A DNA stretch of 38,492 nt from an uncultured Christensenella sp. Lineage in GTDB: Bacteria > Bacillota > Clostridia > Christensenellales > UBA1242. Below, piece by piece: positions 25,114 through 32,408 of this stretch; position 1 is the first letter of the stretch; each line of letters starts with the position of its first letter. Location of the stretch: positions 1 to 38,492 of the forward strand of contig CAJJUK010000010.1 of the NCBI GenBank assembly GCA_905195085.1, written 5' to 3'. The notes under the pieces are model-generated. The model ran no database searches. It saw only the letters and a program-made list of their open reading frames with translations, and was not told the origin of the DNA. Position numbers and translations under genes: made by a program.

Positions 25114-26316
25114 CTATTCTGCTTCAAGTCTTGCAATTTCTTCTTTGTAAGAAGCGATATCTTTCTTAAGTTCGTCATTTCTATCTTTCAAAACATTGTA
25201 CATCTTTTCAAGAAGAGGATATCTTTCTTCGTTCTTCTTCATAACTTCTTCACAATGTTGAACAGAAAGTTTAAGTCCGTCCAAGAGATCAAGGTCTTCA
25301 GCCAATTTTTGAGCTTTTTCTTGATCAATTTCCGCATAGTTGTTTACGCCATAAAGCAAAACTTTTTGTTTAGCAACAAGTGCTTCTTTTCTTCTAAGTT
25401 TCTTCTCATCTTTTTCATGAGCAGCCCACACTTTACGAAGTGGGATATATTCTTTTTTGCATTGTTTAAACTCTTTTTCTGTTGACTTCAAACGATCTTC
25501 TGCTTGTGCCAACTTTTGTTTCAGTTCATCCAAAGACAAAGTTGGAGTTGTTGCTGCAACGGTTGCAACTTGTGCAGGTTCTTGATTTTGTTCTGCCAAA
25601 GCTTTCTTTGCTTCTTCAAGTTCTTTAACCATTGTTTCATATCTTTCTTTTTCTGCAGCCAAAGACTTTCTTTCTTCATCGAGATCATCTGCTTCTTCTT
25701 CAACAGCTGGAGTTTCTTCAACTTCCTCGGCATTTTCACTCTCATCTTTTTCTTCTTCCACTACTGGCTCAGCAACAGGTTCTTCGACAACTGGTGTTTC
25801 AACAGGTTCTTCAACTTTTTCTTCTTCAGAATTTGTTTCTGTTTCTGCAGTTTCAGAATTGTCTTCTTCCATTTCAGCTTGCATTCTTCTGATGAGTTCT
25901 TGTCTTCTTGCTTCCAAATATGCTCTTCTCTTTGCAGTTTCGTCTTCTTCAGAAGCTTGACCTTCAACTTCAGTTTTTTCTTCCTCAGCTTTTTCTGCAT
26001 CAACATCTTCAACCTTGCTAGAATCAATCAAAACCACGTCTTCTTTAACAGGTTCTTCTTCCTTAACAGGTTCAGCATCAAGTTTGTAGTCTGTAACAAA
26101 CACATTTTCTTTCTTATCTGCTTTCTTGTCATCATCAAAGTGCAATTCATCAGAAGAAGAATCGGTCTTTTTAGATTTGTTAACAAGTGCAGTTACTGCT
26201 TCCCACAAGAAATAAACGATAAGGGCACCAGCAATAACAACACCCAAAATAATGACAATGTTCAAAATTAAAGAGTCAATACCGATTTGTCCTACATTTA
26301 AAAGAGAGTTTAACAT
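25114..26316 (-). CDS. Membrane-anchored acidic coiled-coil protein
   Basis: A 400-residue protein not matched to a named family. One N-terminal membrane helix (LILNIVIILGVVIAGALIVYFLW) is followed by a long Glu/Val/Pro-rich acidic region with EEPVKEE and VEEPVAEP-type repeats, then coiled coils (from LDEERKSLAAEKERYE to the end). The architecture suggests a cytoplasmic or envelope scaffold. The start at 26316 has AAGGAAGG upstream; the longer frame to 26364 reads through that site. The stop is TAG; the frame continues for eight more codons (GVSESEEN) to TAA, matching the acidic style, so a recent C-terminal nonsense change is possible. Confidence 0.75.
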   Translation of the reverse strand: MLNSLLNVGQIGIDSLILNIVIILGVVIAGALIVYFLWEAVTALVNKSKKTDSSSDELHFDDDKKADKKENVFVTDYKLDAEPVKEEEPVKEDVVLIDSSKVEDVDAEKAEEEKTEVEGQASEEDETAKRRAYLEARRQELIRRMQAEMEEDNSETAETETNSEEEKVEEPVETPVVEEPVAEPVVEEEKDESENAEEVEETPAVEEEADDLDEERKSLAAEKERYETMVKELEEAKKALAEQNQEPAQVATVAATTPTLSLDELKQKLAQAEDRLKSTEKEFKQCKKEYIPLRKVWAAHEKDEKKLRRKEALVAKQKVLLYGVNNYAEIDQEKAQKLAEDLDLLDGLKLSVQHCEEVMKKNEERYPLLEKMYNVLKDRNDELKKDIASYKEEIARLEAE

Positions 26317-26410
26317 AGCAATTACCTTCCTTTTTTGATAAATTTTGGTTTTTCCAAAATCCACACGATTGTGGTTTGAAAATCAAATCAAACAATCAGA
26401 CTTAAATTTT

Positions 26411-26807
26411 TGGTGGAGACGGAGGGAATTGAACCCTCGTCCGAAAACAAAACAAAATATTTTTCTACATGTTTAGTTTATGATTAAAATTCATTTTTAA
26501 TTAACCCATAAACAGGTTTTAAAAACTATCCCTTAAAATTTTTCACACTTGCAAGGGCAACTGGGTGTAAAATTTTTGCCTAAGATGATACCCTACACTT
26601 CAATTGGCAAAATCAAAGGAGAGCAGATTGAATAATTCAATCAAGTCGTCATTTCTCACTTAAGCAGCGCAAGGCATAGCATTGTAAGAAACAACATTGT
26701 CATTTTCTTCTGCGTTTATTTCGCTTGCTCATGTTTAAGGTGTATGGGCGACCACCACATGCTTTGTATATTTTGTTTAAATCCCCGTCGAAACCAAAAT
26801 CGTCCCC
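26411..26807 (-). ncRNA. ssrA: Transfer-messenger RNA (tmRNA)
   Basis: The 5' end GGGGACGATTTTGG and 3' end GAGGGTTCAATTCCCTC...CCACCA form the tRNA-like domain (T-arm and CCA encoded) on the minus strand. The resume codon GCA at 26713 opens a tag frame of 17 residues, AEENDNVVSYNAMPCAA, ending TAA at 26660-26662. The length, about 397 bases, is at the upper end for bacteria, with room for several pseudoknots. tmRNA with SmpB releases stalled ribosomes. It lies four bases after smpB, so it is probably cotranscribed and processed. Confidence 0.95.
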
Positions 26808-26811
26808 TCAC

Positions 26812-27252
26812 TCAAACGGAATATCTTTCAATGTCCCGCTTGACAGATTTTTCTTTGAGAGTTTGTCTTTTGTCGTAAAGTTTTTTACCTTTCGCAAGTC
26901 CGATTTCCACTTTAACTTTTCCAGCATTGTTGAAGTAAATTTTTGTAGGAACAATGGAGAAGCCTTTTTCTTTAACCATACGTTCAAACTTTTGAATTTC
27001 GCTTTTGTTTAAGAGCAATTTTCGAGTTCGTCTTTCGTCCGGTTTGAAAGAAGTGGTTTTTTCGTAAGGTTTGATGTAAGCATTTTTGAGAAACATTTCG
27101 CCATTTTTGATTGTCACAAAACTGTCTGTCAAACTTGCCCCACCAGCTCTCACAGATTTAACTTCACAACCTTCAAGAACAATTCCAGCCTCAACTAAGT
27201 CTGAAACGAAGAAGTTATAAAACGCTTTTTTATTGTTTGAAATAACCTTCAT
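26812..27252 (-). CDS. smpB: tmRNA-binding protein SmpB
   Basis: A 146-residue SmpB, normal length. Landmarks are NKKAFYNFFVSDLVEAGIVLEGCEVKSVRAGGASLTDSF and LLLNKSEI, then GFSIVPTKIYFNNAGKVKVEIGLAKGKKLYDKR and the basic C-terminal tail that enters the mRNA channel. GGAG precedes the ATG. It sits between rnr and ssrA, the standard Firmicutes trans-translation/RNA-decay cluster. Confidence 0.97.
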   Translation of the reverse strand: MKVISNNKKAFYNFFVSDLVEAGIVLEGCEVKSVRAGGASLTDSFVTIKNGEMFLKNAYIKPYEKTTSFKPDERRTRKLLLNKSEIQKFERMVKEKGFSIVPTKIYFNNAGKVKVEIGLAKGKKLYDKRQTLKEKSVKRDIERYSV

Positions 27253-27370
27253 TTCCGCTCCTATTATATCACTAAATTAAATATATTTCAATACCCTTTT
27301 TGAAAAAAAGAGCATATTTTTGACATTTTTTTAAAAATTTTGACAAAATTTAGTGCATTTTTTGAATTTT

Positions 27371-29464
27371 TTAATTTTCGGCAATCTTGAAATCTATGTT
27401 TCTAGATTGCAAATTGACATTCGTCAAAACAACTTTAACTTTATCCCCAATTGAAAAGACATGTGAAGCCCCCTTAAGCTTGAGTTGTTTTTCAAGGAAA
27501 AGATAACCATCATCTGGCAAGTCTTCAATCTTAATCAAACCTTCAACAGTGTTTTCAAGAGCAACAAACATACCAAAGTTTGTGACTGAAGAAATTGTTG
27601 CTTCAAATTCTTGACCAACTTTGTCTTTCATGAGATATGCTTTCCAAAGGTCGTCAACATCTCTTTCGGCATAGTCTGCATTTCTTTCACATTGAGAAGA
27701 TTGTTCAGCTGCTTCAAAAGTGAATTCATCAAGCTCTTCTTTTCGAGTTGCATCAATGTTTCCCTTTTTGTGCAACCACTCTTTGATAATTCTGTGAATT
27801 GTAAGGTCTGGATAACGACGAATTGGTGAAGTGAAGTGGCAATAATCAACAAGCGCCAAACCAAAGTGCCCAAGATTTTTGTTGGCATATTTTGCCTTTT
27901 GCATAGAACGAAGCACAATTTTATTGAAAACATCTTTGGTGCTCAAATTTTCCACACTGTCCAAGATTTTTTGGAAATATGCAGGTGTAATATTGTCAGG
28001 CACTTGTGGATAAGGAACAGCAATTCCCTTCAAAAAGTCACACACGCCATCAACTTTTTCTTTTGTTGGTGCTTCATGCACACGGTAAACAAAAGGAATT
28101 CCAAGTTTGTTGAAATGATGCGCAACGGTTTCATTTGCCAAAACCATGAAGTCTTCAATCAATCTGTGTGCTGCATTTCTTTCTCTGCGAGTCAAATCAA
28201 CTGCCATGCCCTTATCATCAAAAACAAATTGAACTTCAGGAATCTCCAAATCAAGGGCGCCACGTTTTTGAGTGTTCTCTTCCAAAATGTCGCAAAGTTC
28301 TCTCATCAAAAGGAAATCTTTTTGAAGATTTTTTGTCTTGTCGTTGAGTTTTCCATCAGTAATTGCATCATAAACTTCATCATAAGTCAGTCTAGCAACA
28401 CTTTTGATCACAGATTCACAAATTTTATAGTCTATCACTTTGCCATTGAAATCAACTTTCATAATGCAAGAAAGCGTCAATCTTTCAACCCCCTCGTTGA
28501 GCGAGCAAATCCCATTTGAAAGTGATTTTGGAAGCATTGGAAGAACTGAAGTTGGAAAATAAACACTCGTTCCACGCTTGTATGCTTCTTCGTCAAAGAC
28601 ATTCCCCTGTTTAACATATTCGCCAACATCAGCAATATGCACTCCGAGTTCATAGAAATTGTCAAATTTTTTAATGTTCACAGCATCATCAAGGTCTTTT
28701 GCATCGGCTCCGTCAATTGTGAAAATTGTTTCCTTTGTCAGATCAAGACGACCTTTCTTTTGAGTAGCAGAAACAGACTTAGGCAAAGTTTTTTCCGCTT
28801 CAACAACCTGTCCAGGAAAAGTCTCAAAAAGATTGTGTTCTCTTATGATTGAAAGTTCCAATGCCTTAACATCATCTTCAAAACCAAGAATTTCATGAAC
28901 GGCACATTTGATTTTTCCTTTATCCGTTCTGATAATCTTCCCCAAAACTTTCATATTTTTTTGAAGTTTAAGTCCAGTTTTAACAATTGGAAGGTCAAAA
29001 GGAATTTTGTTGTTGTCCGGATCAAGGAAATAATTCCCACCAACAATGTTGATTGCTCCCACAATGTTTTCAAGTTCTTTATAAATTTTCACAACTTCGC
29101 CGTCAACACCGTTGTCAGATTGCGCCATAATTTTGACAATGACCATTTCTCCATCAAGAGCATTCATGGTTTTGTTTGCAGGAATAAAAATATCATCAGA
29201 GAAACCATCAACTTTGACAAAGCCAAAACCCTTTGCTGTGCCAAAAAATTCTCCCTTGACATAACCATGTGATGGAATTGTAATAAATTTGTTTTTCCTA
29301 ATTTCAAAAATTTCTCCATTATCCAAAAGAGAATAAAAAATCTTCTTCACTTGCTCAACATCGGTGTCAAGTGCAGAAGATAGAAATAAAAATAGTTTGT
29401 CCTGACTTGAAAAAACCAAACTATTTTTGTCAATTAATGATAAGATTTCTTTTTTTTTACTCAT
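27371..29464 (-). CDS. rnr: Ribonuclease R
   Basis: A 3'-5' exoribonuclease of 697 residues that degrades structured RNA and the mRNAs released by tmRNA. In order: N-terminal winged-helix-like region, cold-shock domains (GYVKGEFFGTAKGFGFVKVDG), RNB catalytic domain with FTIDGADAKDLDDAVNI (metal-binding Asp cluster, about 250-266), HRLIEDFMVLANE and FTSPIRRYPDLTIHR, and a C-terminal S1 domain (GQEFEATISSVTNFGMFVALE). The Lys-rich end usual in RNase R is almost absent. Codons 3-5 are a run of nine A. The gene follows secG by 13 bases in one operon. Confidence 0.95.
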   Translation of the reverse strand: MSKKKEILSLIDKNSLVFSSQDKLFLFLSSALDTDVEQVKKIFYSLLDNGEIFEIRKNKFITIPSHGYVKGEFFGTAKGFGFVKVDGFSDDIFIPANKTMNALDGEMVIVKIMAQSDNGVDGEVVKIYKELENIVGAINIVGGNYFLDPDNNKIPFDLPIVKTGLKLQKNMKVLGKIIRTDKGKIKCAVHEILGFEDDVKALELSIIREHNLFETFPGQVVEAEKTLPKSVSATQKKGRLDLTKETIFTIDGADAKDLDDAVNIKKFDNFYELGVHIADVGEYVKQGNVFDEEAYKRGTSVYFPTSVLPMLPKSLSNGICSLNEGVERLTLSCIMKVDFNGKVIDYKICESVIKSVARLTYDEVYDAITDGKLNDKTKNLQKDFLLMRELCDILEENTQKRGALDLEIPEVQFVFDDKGMAVDLTRRERNAAHRLIEDFMVLANETVAHHFNKLGIPFVYRVHEAPTKEKVDGVCDFLKGIAVPYPQVPDNITPAYFQKILDSVENLSTKDVFNKIVLRSMQKAKYANKNLGHFGLALVDYCHFTSPIRRYPDLTIHRIIKEWLHKKGNIDATRKEELDEFTFEAAEQSSQCERNADYAERDVDDLWKAYLMKDKVGQEFEATISSVTNFGMFVALENTVEGLIKIEDLPDDGYLFLEKQLKLKGASHVFSIGDKVKVVLTNVNLQSRNIDFKIAEN

Positions 29465-29477
29465 TTTCGTTCAATCC

Positions 29478-29792
29478 TTAATTTCCAGAGTAAATCAAAA
29501 GACTAACAAAATACAAAATCACACAAACAACTGCAACAACTGAAGTGATGATTGTGATAAGTTTCAATTTTGCATCTCTTGAGCCACCCTTGTTTTTTGA
29601 ATAGTAACTTTCTTGTTGCCCTGTAATCACATCAGTGTTGTTAGATTCATTGTTTTGGAACAATGTTGTGATAATCAAAATGATCGCACAAGCAACAACC
29701 AAACAAAAAAGAACAATTCTGATGATTGGAAAAGAATTAGAAATCCAAGGTGCAACAAGTTCTGTGTCAGCAAGCAACATACTATTATTCAT
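29478..29792 (-). CDS. secG: SecG preprotein translocase subunit
   Basis: A 104-residue SecG: two hydrophobic helices (about 25-45 and 80-100) separated by a polar loop with QESYYSKNKGG, the family's G/E-S-Y/F-F/Y-G/S-KNKG loop. A 20-residue N-terminal extension precedes the first helix. SecG assists SecYE-driven export. AAAGGAG lies upstream. Order secG-rnr-smpB-ssrA is conserved in Firmicutes and supports the call. Confidence 0.85.
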   Translation of the reverse strand: MNNSMLLADTELVAPWISNSFPIIRIVLFCLVVACAIILIITTLFQNNESNNTDVITGQQESYYSKNKGGSRDAKLKLITIITSVVAVVCVILYFVSLLIYSGN

Positions 29793-29828
29793 AACAAAAA
29801 ATCTCCTTTAAACATTAAGCCTTAAAAT

Positions 29829-30065
29829 TTACGCAAATCGAGCAAAACAAATCACTGCCAAAATAGCAAACAATATGATTGACAAAATCAAAGTCCCCCA
29901 TTTTGGTTTTTTCCCTTTGTCAAAACTAGTCTTAAAAAACGACAACAAAGCCATAAGCCCCAAAACACCAAGCACACAAACAACGATGATGTAAGTCGTC
30001 TGTGACCATTGGTTTGTTACCCACATTGAGAAATCGTCCCAAAGACTACAAAGCATAGAAAACAT
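29829..30065 (-). CDS. Small two-helix membrane protein, unknown
   Basis: A 78-residue protein with two hydrophobic helices (about 24-44 and 57-77) joined by a basic loop (KTSFDKGKKPKWG). AAGGAG precedes the ATG and a promoter lies just upstream (30087-30115), so it starts the secG transcript. Not recognised; the basic loop puts both ends outside or in the periplasm-side by the positive-inside rule. Confidence 0.7.
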   Translation of the reverse strand: MFSMLCSLWDDFSMWVTNQWSQTTYIIVVCVLGVLGLMALLSFFKTSFDKGKKPKWGTLILSIILFAILAVICFARFA

Positions 30066-30086
30066 AATTCGCTCCTTAACGAGTTA

Positions 30087-30115
30087 ATTTTAGCATATTT
30101 CAAACAAGATTACAA
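30087..30115 (-). promoter_or_regulatory. Promoter of the 78-residue gene/secG operon
   Basis: TTGTAA (30110-30115) and TAAAAT (30087-30092) with a 17-base spacer on the minus strand. Confidence 0.5.
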
Positions 30116-30246
30116 CTCTTTTTAATTTAAAAGATTAAAAATTTTGTAAAAAACGATATTTTGACCTCAAATTTTTAAAAATTCGAACCTTGATTTTGCT
30201 ACAATACTCACAATAAGATATAATTTTCACAAATTGTGGAATTTTT

Positions 30247-30276
30247 TTGCCAAATTCATTTCATTTGTAATATAAT
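30247..30276 (+). promoter_or_regulatory. Promoter of pyruvate kinase
   Basis: TTGCCA (30247-30252) and TATAAT (30271-30276) with an 18-base spacer. A short palindrome CACAAATTGTG sits immediately upstream of the -35 and could be an operator. Confidence 0.65.
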
Positions 30277-30311
30277 AACCATGAAAAAATAATCATAAAA
30301 GAGGTAAACAT

Positions 30312-31709
30312 ATGAATAAAACAAAAATTGTATGTTCAATTGGTCCAACAAGCAGCGACGTCAAAACACTTGAAAGAATGATTGACGCAGGCATGAATGT
30401 TGCCAGATTCAATATGAGTCACGGCACACATGAATCACATAAGGCATTGATTGACGCCGTAAAACAAGCAAGAGCAAACAAAAACAAACCGGTTGCAATC
30501 ATGATTGACACCAAAGGACCTGAAATAAGAGTAAAACAATTTGAAAACGGAAAGATAATTTTAAAAGATAATGACACCTTCACTTTGACAACAAATGAAG
30601 TGTCGGGCAATCAAGATTGTGTCAGTGTAACTTATAAAAATTTGCCCAAAATTCTCAAAAAGGGCACAAAAATTTTGTTAAATGACGGAAATATTGAACT
30701 CAAAGTGGACAAATTGTCTGCACACGACATCACATGCACAGTTGTTCATGGTGGTGAACTTTCAAACAACAAGAGCATAAACATTCCTGGCGTAAAAACT
30801 GATATGCCTTATCTAAGCGAACAGGACAAAAGCGATCTTTTGTTTGCAAAGGAAATGAACGCTGACTACATTGCAATTTCATTTGTAAACTGTGCAGATG
30901 ATGTTATGCAAGTCAAAAAATATCTAAGAGAAATCAATTTCAAAGATGTAAAGATCATCTCAAAAATTGAAAGCGAAGAAGGCGTAAACAACTACGATAA
31001 AATCTTAAAAGTTTCTGACGGCATCATGGTTGCCCGTGGTGATCTTGGTGTTGAAATTGATTTCGTAAGAATACCAATTTTGCAAAAACAATTCATCGCA
31101 AAATGCAATTTCTATGGAAAAATTGTCATCACCGCCACTCAAATGTTGGAAAGCATGATAACACATTCTCGCCCAACTCGTGCAGAAATTTCCGATGTCG
31201 CAAACGCAATTTTGGACGGAACAACTGCAATCATGCTCTCTGGAGAAACAGCTTCTGGACAGTTTCCAGTTGAAGCAGTTGAAACAATGAAAAGAATAGC
31301 CATCGAAACTGAAAATTACACCGAAGGTTGTAGATCAAACATAATTACTCATGACGATTCTGAAAGTTTAGGCTACGCTGTCTATGCACTTTCACAAACT
31401 GAAAACATAAAAGGAATTGTTGTTGTAACAAAATCAGGTGCAACCGCAGAAAACATCAGCAGATTCAGACCAGACACCCCTATCATTGCCTGCACTCCAA
31501 ACGAAAAAGTATACAACAAAATGAGTCTATTATACGGCGTTTTACCTTTGCTTGACAAAACATATACAAGTATGGATGAAATCAATTCAAGCTCGCTCAA
31601 AAAAGCCCTTGAAACAAAATTAGTAAAGAAAAACGAAAAAGTCGTTCTAGTAAGCGGACTTGTTGCTGGAAAAAGCGGTTCAAATCTGATGGTTATCAAA
31701 AAACTCTAA
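30312..31709 (+). CDS. pyk: Pyruvate kinase
   Basis: The last glycolytic enzyme (phosphoenolpyruvate + ADP to pyruvate + ATP), 465 residues. Seen in order: TKIVCSIGPTSSD and NVARFNMSHGTHE (barrel start, Arg/Asn/Ser substrate residues), MIDTKGPEIRV, the B domain, IISKIESEEGVNN (Lys/Glu metal site), MVARGDLGVEI, and ITATQMLESMITHSRPTRAEISDVANAILDGTTAIMLSGETASG. The C-terminal allosteric domain is present; the extra PEP-utiliser domain found in some Bacilli is absent. AGAGG precedes the ATG. It is the last host-type gene before the tRNA-Thr and mobile region. Confidence 0.97.
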   Translation: MNKTKIVCSIGPTSSDVKTLERMIDAGMNVARFNMSHGTHESHKALIDAVKQARANKNKPVAIMIDTKGPEIRVKQFENGKIILKDNDTFTLTTNEVSGNQDCVSVTYKNLPKILKKGTKILLNDGNIELKVDKLSAHDITCTVVHGGELSNNKSINIPGVKTDMPYLSEQDKSDLLFAKEMNADYIAISFVNCADDVMQVKKYLREINFKDVKIISKIESEEGVNNYDKILKVSDGIMVARGDLGVEIDFVRIPILQKQFIAKCNFYGKIVITATQMLESMITHSRPTRAEISDVANAILDGTTAIMLSGETASGQFPVEAVETMKRIAIETENYTEGCRSNIITHDDSESLGYAVYALSQTENIKGIVVVTKSGATAENISRFRPDTPIIACTPNEKVYNKMSLLYGVLPLLDKTYTSMDEINSSSLKKALETKLVKKNEKVVLVSGLVAGKSGSNLMVIKKL

Positions 31710-31720
31710 CCTCAAAAATC

Positions 31721-31779
31721 TGTATGATGCATTGTGTTGATGATTGTTCAAATCACATCAATCATCAACACATCATACA
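31721..31779. repeat. Long imperfect palindrome after pyk
   Basis: TGTATGATG and TGTTGATGATTG (31721-31729, 31735-31746) pair with 31759-31779 to give 21 bp interrupted by one 5-base bulge, with a 12-base loop. No U-run follows, so it is not a classic terminator; it may help end or stabilise the pyk mRNA, or be a small palindromic repeat. Confidence 0.6.
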
Positions 31780-31795
31780 AAATACAGAAAAAGTG

Positions 31796-31825
31796 TTGAC
31801 TTTAACCACAAAAATATGATATTTT
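31796..31825 (+). promoter_or_regulatory. Candidate promoter of the tRNA-Thr region
   Basis: TTGACT (31796-31801) and TATTTT (31820-31825), 18 bases apart, about 70 bases before the first tRNA-like half. Confidence 0.45.
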
Positions 31826-31893
31826 TTATATGCAAATAATTTGCCATTACCCCTTACAAACTTCCGCACAAAAAACTCAAATCAGCACAATAC

Positions 31894-31930
31894 GCTGGTG
31901 TGGCTCAGCGGTAGAGCACCACCTTGGTAA
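31894..31930 (+). pseudogene. tRNA-Thr-like 5' half (copy 1)
   Basis: It holds an acceptor 5' strand GCTGGTG, a D-arm GGCTCAGCGGTAGAGC and the 5' anticodon stem plus loop TTGGTAA, then departs from tRNA sequence. No T-arm or matching 3' acceptor follows. About 99 bases later a second half begins. The short palindrome GCTCCATTTTGGAGC lies just before copy 2. Confidence 0.75.
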
Positions 31931-31992
31931 GACAAGGAAAACGCATTTTTAAGCAATCTTACAACTAAATATTCGCTCCATTTTGGAGCTAT

Positions 31993-32030
31993 GCTGATGT
32001 GGCACAGTCGGTAGCGCACCGCCTTGGTAA
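31993..32030 (+). pseudogene. tRNA-Thr-like 5' half (copy 2)
   Basis: GCTGATG acceptor strand, D-arm and anticodon loop TTGGTAA, ending at the same place as copy 1. The sequence differs from copy 1 and from the intact tRNA at several D-arm and stem positions, so these are not recent exact duplicates. The following GGTAAAAT pairs with ATTTTACC a little downstream. Confidence 0.75.
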
Positions 32031-32092
32031 AATAAAAAATGGCAAATTTTACCACTTAAAAAACAACAAAAAACACACTCAAATTTCAATAT

Positions 32093-32168
32093 GCTTATGT
32101 GGCGCAGCAGGTAGCGCACAGCCTTGGTAAGGCTGAGGTCATGGGTTCGAGTCCCATCATAAGCTCCA
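32093..32168 (+). tRNA. tRNA-Thr (anticodon GGT)
   Basis: A complete tRNA: acceptor GCTTATG/CATAAGC, D-arm GGCGCAGCAGGTAGCGC, anticodon stem-loop CAGCC-TTGGTAA-GGCTG (GGT), T-arm ATGGGTTCGAGTCCCAT, encoded CCA. It marks the left boundary of the mobile region. Confidence 0.96.
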
Positions 32169-32174
32169 AACCAG

Positions 32175-32219
32175 AAAATCGCTAAATCCTTTATAAATAA
32201 AAGCTTTTAGCGATTTTTT
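32175..32219 (+). terminator. Terminator after tRNA-Thr
   Basis: AAAATCGCTAAA pairs with TTTAGCGATTTT across a 19-base AT-rich loop and runs into T6. Confidence 0.7.
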
Positions 32220-32261
32220 CTTTTCAATATTAGAGAGCACTATCCTTTCCAAAAAATGCAA

Positions 32262-32394
32262 TAGGTGTCATTTTGGGGCTTCGTAGGTGTCAACTTTTTG
32301 AATAAAAAAAGACCAAAAATTGAAAATCTCAACTTTGGGTCTAAAACTCTCAAAAACTGCCTAAAACTGCTCCCGTAGGTGTCAGTAGGTGTCA
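32262..32394. repeat. Four TAGGTGTCA direct repeats
   Basis: Copies are at 32262-32270, 32284-32292, 32376-32384 and 32386-32394, all in one orientation; the last two are separated by one base. They lie within 230 bases of the tRNA-Thr, at the element end, as integrase arm-binding sites often do. No gene occupies 32220-32408. Confidence 0.8.
32304..32342 (-). terminator. Terminator after the reverse transcriptase
   Basis: On the minus strand AGACCcAAA pairs with TTTTGGTCT and runs into T7. It lies 67 bases past the RT stop, between the second and third direct repeats. Confidence 0.65.
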
Positions 32395-32408
32395 AAGAAT
32401 TAATTAGC

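Noticed and set aside
25504..26271. 255-codon open frame on the plus strand
   Set aside because: It is the antisense shadow of the Glu/Lys-rich coiled-coil gene; its Phe/Ser/Cys composition has no protein-like pattern and there is no start site.
26341..26374. Hairpins ATTTTGG/CCAAAAT and CCACA/TGTGG between tmRNA and the acidic membrane protein as a riboswitch
   Set aside because: They are short, match no known riboswitch layout and may simply be the tmRNA 3' trailer; too weak to list.
29451..29459. Nine-A run at codons 3-5 of rnr as a phase switch
   Set aside because: A-tracts of this length are common in AT-rich genomes and the frame is intact; RNase R is not a usual contingency gene.
32262..32394. 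TAGGTGTCA repeats as a CRISPR array
   Set aside because: Units are 9 bases at irregular spacing (22, 92 and 10 bases), and no cas gene is near.
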